NCBI GenBank assembly: GCA_050015935.1
Contig: JBEKAL010000139.1
Coordinates: 1-10,069 of the forward strand
Length of the DNA stretch: 10,069 nucleotides
Direction of reading: 5' to 3'
From: Roseiarcus sp050015935
GTDB taxonomy: Bacteria; Pseudomonadota; Alphaproteobacteria; Rhizobiales; Beijerinckiaceae
The position numbers were made by a program, and so were the translations under genes. The stretch's first letter is position 1, and each line of letters starts with the position of its first letter. The notes under the pieces were generated by a model. The model saw only the letters and a list, made by a program, of their open reading frames with translations, made no database searches and was not told the origin of the DNA. This document shows positions 5,874 through 10,069 of the stretch, piece after piece.

Positions 5874-7292
5874 CTACCGCCGCGCCTCGGCGGATGAAAA
5901 ATGCTCGCGAAGCCCCGCCACGACCGGCCCCATGAGACTGCCGTTCGAACCCTTGACCATGACGACGTCGCCGCCGCGCAGCGCCTTGGCCAATTCGCTC
6001 AAGATGTCTCGCGAGCGCTCGGCCCAGGCCGCGCGCATCGGCGCGGGCGCGGCGTCGAACAGGGCGCGCGTCAACGGCCCCGCGCCGAACAGCAGATCGA
6101 CGCGGTTCTCGCTGAGAATCCCGGCCAGCGCGGCGTGCATTTCGGCGCCGCCCGGGCCGAGCTCCAGCATGTCGCCGATGACGGCGATGCGGCGCCCTCG
6201 AGCGCCCGGTCGCGCGGCGCCGAGCAGCGCCAGCGCCGCGCGCATCGAGGCCGGATTGGCGTTGTAGCTCTCGTCGATGATGGTGACGGGACCGCTCGGG
6301 CTTTGCAGCGTGAAGCGTTCGCCGCGCCCTTTTTGCGGCGTGAATTCGGCGAGCGCGGCGGCGGAGCGGGCTAGGTCGGCCCCCAGCGCGGCGGCGGCGA
6401 GCAGGACGCCGAGGGCGTTTTGCGCCATGTGAACGCCCGGCGCGCCGAGCGCGAAGGCGATCTCGCGCTCGAGCACGCGCGCGCGAATGCGCGTTCCGCC
6501 GTCTTCCTCGGCCAGGTCGAGGAGGCGCGCGTCGCATTGCGCGTCGGCGCCGAAGCTCAGCACCCGCGCGCCGCGCGCGCGCGCGCTGCGCTCCAGCCGG
6601 GCGAATTGCGGCGCGTCGCGATCGAGGATCGCCGTGCCGTCCGGTTCGAGGCCCAGGAAAATTTCGGCCTTGGCCTCGGCGATGCCCTCGATCGAGCCGA
6701 GATGCTCGATATGAACCGGCGCGATCGTCGTGACGAGAGCGACATGCGGGCGCGCCATCGCGACCAGCGGCGTGATTTCGCCGGCGTGGTTCATGCCGAT
6801 CTCGATGACGCCAAAGGCGGCGTTCGCGGGCATGCGCGAAAGGGTCAGGGGCACGCCCCAATGATTGTTGTAGGACGCCGCCGAAGCATGGGTCGGCCCG
6901 GCCTTCGCCAGCGCGACGCGCAGCATTTCCTTGGCGCTGGTCTTGCCGACCGAGCCGGTCACCGCGACGATTCGAGCGCCCGAGCGCGCGCGCGCCGCCC
7001 GCCCGAGCCGCCCCAGCGCGCTCAATGTATTCTCGACGGCGAAGGTCGCCTCGTGCGCGGCGAGGTCGCGCCCACGCGCCTTCGCGATCACGGCGGCCGC
7101 GGCGCCCGCCTCGAAGGCGCGCGCGACATGGTCATGGCCGTCATGGACTTCGCCCTTGATGGCGAAAAACAAGTCGCCGGCCTGAAGCGTTCGCGTGTCG
7201 ATCGACACGCCGTCGACGCGCGCGCGCAGCGGCGCGCTGGGCGCGCCTAGCGTCCCGGTCAATTCGGCTTCGCTCCACAACGCCTCGCTCAT
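5874..7292 (-). CDS. murF: MurF, UDP-MurNAc-tripeptide--D-alanyl-D-alanine ligase
   Basis: MurF adds the D-Ala-D-Ala dipeptide to UDP-MurNAc-tripeptide in the cytoplasm, giving the pentapeptide used by MraY. The 472-residue protein shows the three Mur ligase domains. The N-terminal substrate domain has VSIDTRTLQAGDLFFAIKGE at 29-48. The ATP loop is VTGSVGKTS at 111-119, with YNNHWGVPLTLSRM at 141-154 and EIGMNHAGEI at 164-173. The C-terminal domain has DESYNANPASM at 340-350, GDMLELG at 373-379 and VKGSN at 446-450. The NNxxGVPLT and ESYNANP motifs separate it from MurC, MurD and MurE. The ATG at 7292-7290 overlaps the murE stop (ATGA) and has GGAGG at 7297-7301. The coding sequence contains unusually long alternating CG runs (6572-6586 and 6984-6995). 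Confidence 0.97.
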   Translation of the reverse strand: MSEALWSEAELTGTLGAPSAPLRARVDGVSIDTRTLQAGDLFFAIKGEVHDGHDHVARAFEAGAAAAVIAKARGRDLAAHEATFAVENTLSALGRLGRAARARSGARIVAVTGSVGKTSAKEMLRVALAKAGPTHASAASYNNHWGVPLTLSRMPANAAFGVIEIGMNHAGEITPLVAMARPHVALVTTIAPVHIEHLGSIEGIAEAKAEIFLGLEPDGTAILDRDAPQFARLERSARARGARVLSFGADAQCDARLLDLAEEDGGTRIRARVLEREIAFALGAPGVHMAQNALGVLLAAAALGADLARSAAALAEFTPQKGRGERFTLQSPSGPVTIIDESYNANPASMRAALALLGAARPGARGRRIAVIGDMLELGPGGAEMHAALAGILSENRVDLLFGAGPLTRALFDAAPAPMRAAWAERSRDILSELAKALRGGDVVMVKGSNGSLMGPVVAGLREHFSSAEARR

Positions 7293-8731
7293 GCCCCCTC
7301 CCGCAGGGCCGCCCGCGCGGCCTCGGCGTCCGAAAACGGCAGCGTCCGATCGCCGATGATTTGGCCGGTTTCATGACCCTTGCCGGCGATCACCAGCGCG
7401 TCGCCGGCGCCGAGCATCGCGATCGCGGCGCGGATCGCCTCGGCGCGGTCGGCGATCTCGCGCGCGCCCGGCGCCGCCTGCAGAATCGCGGCGCGGATCG
7501 CCGCCGGATTTTCCGATCGCGGATTGTCGTCGGTGACGATCGAAACGTCGGCGCGGCGCGCCGCGATGGCGCCCATCATCGGCCGCTTGCCGGCGTCGCG
7601 GTCGCCCCCGCATCCGAACACGACGATGAGGCGGCCCGGCACGAACGGGCGCAACGCGGCGAGGGTCTTTTCCAACGCGTCGGGCTTGTGCGCGTAGTCG
7701 ACGAACACCGGCGCGCCGCTCTTCTCGCCGATCCGTTCGAGGCGGCCCGGGGCGCCCTCGAGCGTTTCGAGCGCGGCTACGACCGCGCCCGGCTCGCTTC
7801 CCGTCGCGACGCACAGTCCCGCCGCCACGAGCGCGTTGGAAACCTGGAAGTCGCCCGGCAGCGGCAGCAGCGCGCGCCAGACGCGCCCGGCGCATTCGAA
7901 GGCGATGCGCGTCGCGAAGCCCTCGCGGCTCGCGGAAATCAGCCGCAGATCGGCGCCGCGAGCCCCGACCGTGAACAATCGCAAGCCGCGCTCCAACGCG
8001 GCGGCGCCGACGCGCGCCGCGACGTCGCTGTCGGCGTCGACGACGGCCGGCGCGCCCTTGGGCAGAAGCGCGCGCAACAGGCGTAGTTTCGCGGCGAGAT
8101 AGTCCTCGCTCGTCGCGTGGTAGTCCATGTGATCGCGGGTGAGATTGGTGAAGGCGCCGGCGGCGAGGCGCACGCCGTCGAGGCGCTTCTGGTCGAGGCC
8201 GTGCGAAGACGCTTCCAGGGCGAGACGGGCGACGCCGGCGTCGGCGAGCCGATCGAGCGTCTGGTGCAACGCGATCGGGTCCGGCGTCGTCAGCGAGCCG
8301 TAGACGTTGATCGGGCGCGAGACGACGCCGAGCGTGCCGAGCGAGGCCGCCTCAAAGCCCATCGAGGCCCAAATCTGCCGCGCGAAGGCGGCGACGGATG
8401 TCTTGCCGCTCGTTCCGGTGATCCCGACGATGAGTTCGGGCTGTCGCGGATAGAAGCGCGCCGCGGCGAGGGCGAGCGCGGCGCGCGCGTCGGCGACGCG
8501 CACGAACGCCGGCGCGGCGAAATCGGGCGCGCGCTCGCCGACGATCACGCCGGCGCCTTTTTCGAGGGCCTCGGCGGCATAGGCCAGGCCGTCGTTCTTG
8601 ACGCCGGGAATCGCGAAGAACGCGTCGCCGGGCCTGACCTTGCGACTGTCGGCGCAAAGACCGCCGATCTCGCGCGAAGCCAGCGCGGCGTCGGACCCGT
8701 TCAGATCGAGGATTTCGCCGAGACGCCTCAC
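7289..8731 (-). CDS. murE: MurE, UDP-MurNAc-L-Ala-D-Glu--meso-diaminopimelate ligase
   Basis: MurE adds the third stem-peptide residue in the cytoplasm. The 480-residue protein has DSRKVRPGDAFFAIPG at 28-43 in the N-terminal domain, the ATP loop TGTSGKTS at 105-112, the substrate segment YGSLTTPDP at 144-152, EASSHGLDQ at 173-181, TNLTRDHMDYH at 195-205, and Lys 215 in the place of the family's carbamylated lysine. The C-terminal domain has VDYAHKPDAL at 344-353, FGCGGDRDAGKRP at 372-384, and DNPR at 402-405. DNPR is the established signature for meso-diaminopimelate rather than lysine, so this organism's wall should contain meso-DAP. The start is GTG at 8731-8729, overlapping the ftsI stop as GTGA. 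An AAGGAG directly abuts this GTG, with no normal spacing, so initiation probably relies on coupling. No upstream or nearby ATG offers a better start. Confidence 0.97.
   Translation of the reverse strand: MRRLGEILDLNGSDAALASREIGGLCADSRKVRPGDAFFAIPGVKNDGLAYAAEALEKGAGVIVGERAPDFAAPAFVRVADARAALALAAARFYPRQPELIVGITGTSGKTSVAAFARQIWASMGFEAASLGTLGVVSRPINVYGSLTTPDPIALHQTLDRLADAGVARLALEASSHGLDQKRLDGVRLAAGAFTNLTRDHMDYHATSEDYLAAKLRLLRALLPKGAPAVVDADSDVAARVGAAALERGLRLFTVGARGADLRLISASREGFATRIAFECAGRVWRALLPLPGDFQVSNALVAAGLCVATGSEPGAVVAALETLEGAPGRLERIGEKSGAPVFVDYAHKPDALEKTLAALRPFVPGRLIVVFGCGGDRDAGKRPMMGAIAARRADVSIVTDDNPRSENPAAIRAAILQAAPGAREIADRAEAIRAAIAMLGAGDALVIAGKGHETGQIIGDRTLPFSDAEAARAALREGA
7297..7301 (-). 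promoter_or_regulatory. Ribosome binding site of murF inside the end of murE
   Basis: GGAGG, within a longer purine run at 7294-7302, lies four bases before the murF ATG. It gives murF its own initiation signal in addition to coupling through the 4-bp overlap with murE. Confidence 0.65.
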
Positions 8732-10069
8732 TCCTTGCCCGCCTTGTCCGCGTCGTAGCCGTATCCGAGGCGCGCGAGCAGCGGAAACGGCTGGTTGGGA
8801 AACTGGCTCGCCGGCGGCACGCCTTCGAGCGGCTCGACGCGCTCGATCAGCCGCCCGGTGACGCGGCCGGCGTTGTACGCGGCGGTGTGATAGCCGCCGT
8901 CCTCGGGCAAGCCCTGCGGCTGGTCGAACAGCACGAAGTAGAGATATTTCGGCTTGTCGGCGGGCGTGATGGCCATGAAGGTCGTGAACACCTTGTCCTG
9001 GGAATAGCGGCCCTGGATGATCTTGTCCGCCGTGCCCGTCTTGCCGCCGACATAATAGCCGGGAATGTTGGCGAATCCCGCCGAGCCGTGGGTCGCGTTG
9101 GCGCGCATGAGATAGCGCATCGACTCCGACGTCTGCGGGCTGACGACGCGATGGGCGAGCGCCGCGGCCTCGGCCTCGCTGCGCGGCAGGAAGGTCGGCG
9201 TCATCAGATTGCCGCCGTTGACCAGAGCGGCGACCGCCATCAGCGCCTGGATCGGCGCGACGTTGAGGCCCTCGCCGAAAGCGATGGTCATGGTGTTCAG
9301 TTCGCCCCAGCGCTTCGGCACGAGCGGCTCGGCGCTTTCCGGCAATTCCGTGCGCAGCCGATCGAGCTGTCCCATCTTCTTCAAGAACGCCTTATGGCCT
9401 TCGACGCCGACCATCAGCGCCATGCGCGCGGCGCCGATGTTCGAGGAATGCGTGAAAACCTCAGGGACGGAAAGAACCCGATGCGTGGCGTGGAAATCGT
9501 GAATGGTGAAATGTCCATAGCGCAAGCTGTCGCGCGCGTCGATGCGCGAAGCGAGGTTGACCTTGCCCGATTCGAGCGCCATCGCGATCGAAATGGCCTT
9601 GAACGTCGAGCCCATTTCGTAAACGCCGACATTGACGCGGTTGATCTTCTCCGGGTCTTTGACGTCGCCGGGGTCGTTGGGATCGAAGTCGGGAAGCGAT
9701 TCCAGCGCGATGATTTCGCCGGTGTCGACGTCGATGATCGCGCCGGCCGCCGCCTTGGCGCGGAACCGTTCGATCCCGGCCGCCAATTCGTCGCGCAACG
9801 CGTGCGTCGCTTTCAGATCCAGGGACAGGCGCACCGGCTTCAGCGAATCGGGATCGACGCTGAAACCGGCGACATGCGGATCGGTGAGGCTTTGCTGATC
9901 GAGATACTTCTCCATCCCGGCGATGCCGACATTGTCCTTGTCGACGAAGCCGATGACATGCGCGCCGAGCGGTCCGTTGGGATAGACGCGCTTGTTCTCG
10001 GGGAAGAAGCCGACGCCGGGAAGTCCGAGGTGGAAGATTTCCTCCTGCTCCTTCGGCGTCACCTGACGC
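8728..10069 (-). CDS. ftsI: FtsI (PBP3), septal class B D,D-transpeptidase, N-terminus cut by window edge
   Basis: FtsI cross-links peptidoglycan at the division septum, acting in the periplasm with the polymerase FtsW. About 446 residues are visible. The first codons in the window read RQVTPKEQ and continue the pedestal domain, so the GTG at 10062-10060 is an internal Val and not the start. The membrane anchor and roughly the first 130-150 residues lie beyond the right edge (estimate from usual family length). Counting from that Val, the transpeptidase motifs are complete: the nucleophile STFK at 152-155, SSN at 206-208 and KTGT at 341-344. GAIIDVDTGEIIAL at 107-120 precedes the active site, as usual for PBP2/PBP3 proteins. 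The dcw position upstream of murE and the absence of PASTA repeats support FtsI over the elongation protein PBP2. The C-terminus overlaps murE by 4 bp. Confidence 0.96.
   Translation of the reverse strand, partial: RQVTPKEQEEIFHLGLPGVGFFPENKRVYPNGPLGAHVIGFVDKDNVGIAGMEKYLDQQSLTDPHVAGFSVDPDSLKPVRLSLDLKATHALRDELAAGIERFRAKAAAGAIIDVDTGEIIALESLPDFDPNDPGDVKDPEKINRVNVGVYEMGSTFKAISIAMALESGKVNLASRIDARDSLRYGHFTIHDFHATHRVLSVPEVFTHSSNIGAARMALMVGVEGHKAFLKKMGQLDRLRTELPESAEPLVPKRWGELNTMTIAFGEGLNVAPIQALMAVAALVNGGNLMTPTFLPRSEAEAAALAHRVVSPQTSESMRYLMRANATHGSAGFANIPGYYVGGKTGTADKIIQGRYSQDKVFTTFMAITPADKPKYLYFVLFDQPQGLPEDGGYHTAAYNAGRVTGRLIERVEPLEGVPPASQFPNQPFPLLARLGYGYDADKAGKE

Overview
The window carries the middle part of a division and cell wall (dcw) gene cluster from a GC-rich Gram-negative bacterium. 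All recognised genes lie on the minus strand, so transcription runs from the right edge to the left edge. Very high GC, the dense gene packing, the order ftsI-murE-murF-mraY-murD-ftsW-murG, and a MurE with the meso-diaminopimelate specificity motif DNPR point to a proteobacterium. The protein sequences look most like Alphaproteobacteria (Hyphomicrobiales, possibly near the Methylocystis/Methylosinus/Beijerinckiaceae group). That placement is by eye, not from a search.

Layout, in transcription order: ftsI (PBP3 transpeptidase, its N-terminal part cut off by the right edge), murE, murF, mraY, murD, ftsW and murG. The spacing is extremely tight: 4-bp stop/start overlaps at ftsI/murE, murE/murF, murD/ftsW and ftsW/murG, 10 bp between murF and mraY, and 2 bp between mraY and murD. 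This is almost certainly one transcript with translational coupling. After murG come 124 non-coding bases and a gene for an unrecognised 241-residue protein (966 to 241). The last 240 bases have no convincing complete gene. They hold a strong GC-rich compound hairpin directly behind the unknown gene, and perhaps the first codons of another leftward gene.

Function: MurD, MurE and MurF add D-Glu, meso-DAP and D-Ala-D-Ala to the UDP-MurNAc peptide in the cytoplasm. MraY loads the pentapeptide precursor onto undecaprenyl phosphate (lipid I), and MurG adds GlcNAc (lipid II). FtsW, a SEDS glycan polymerase, and FtsI, its partner class B transpeptidase, build septal peptidoglycan from lipid II. The window therefore covers most of the path from UDP-MurNAc-L-Ala to cross-linked septal wall. 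The next expected step genes (murC, murB, ddl, ftsQ/A/Z) are not visible; the unknown gene sits where murC usually follows murG.

I see no tRNA, rRNA, CRISPR array, insertion sequence, phage gene or riboswitch. The long plus-strand open frames are antisense shadows caused by the GC bias. The core of the window is ordinary, conserved biology; the only real unknowns are at the left end.
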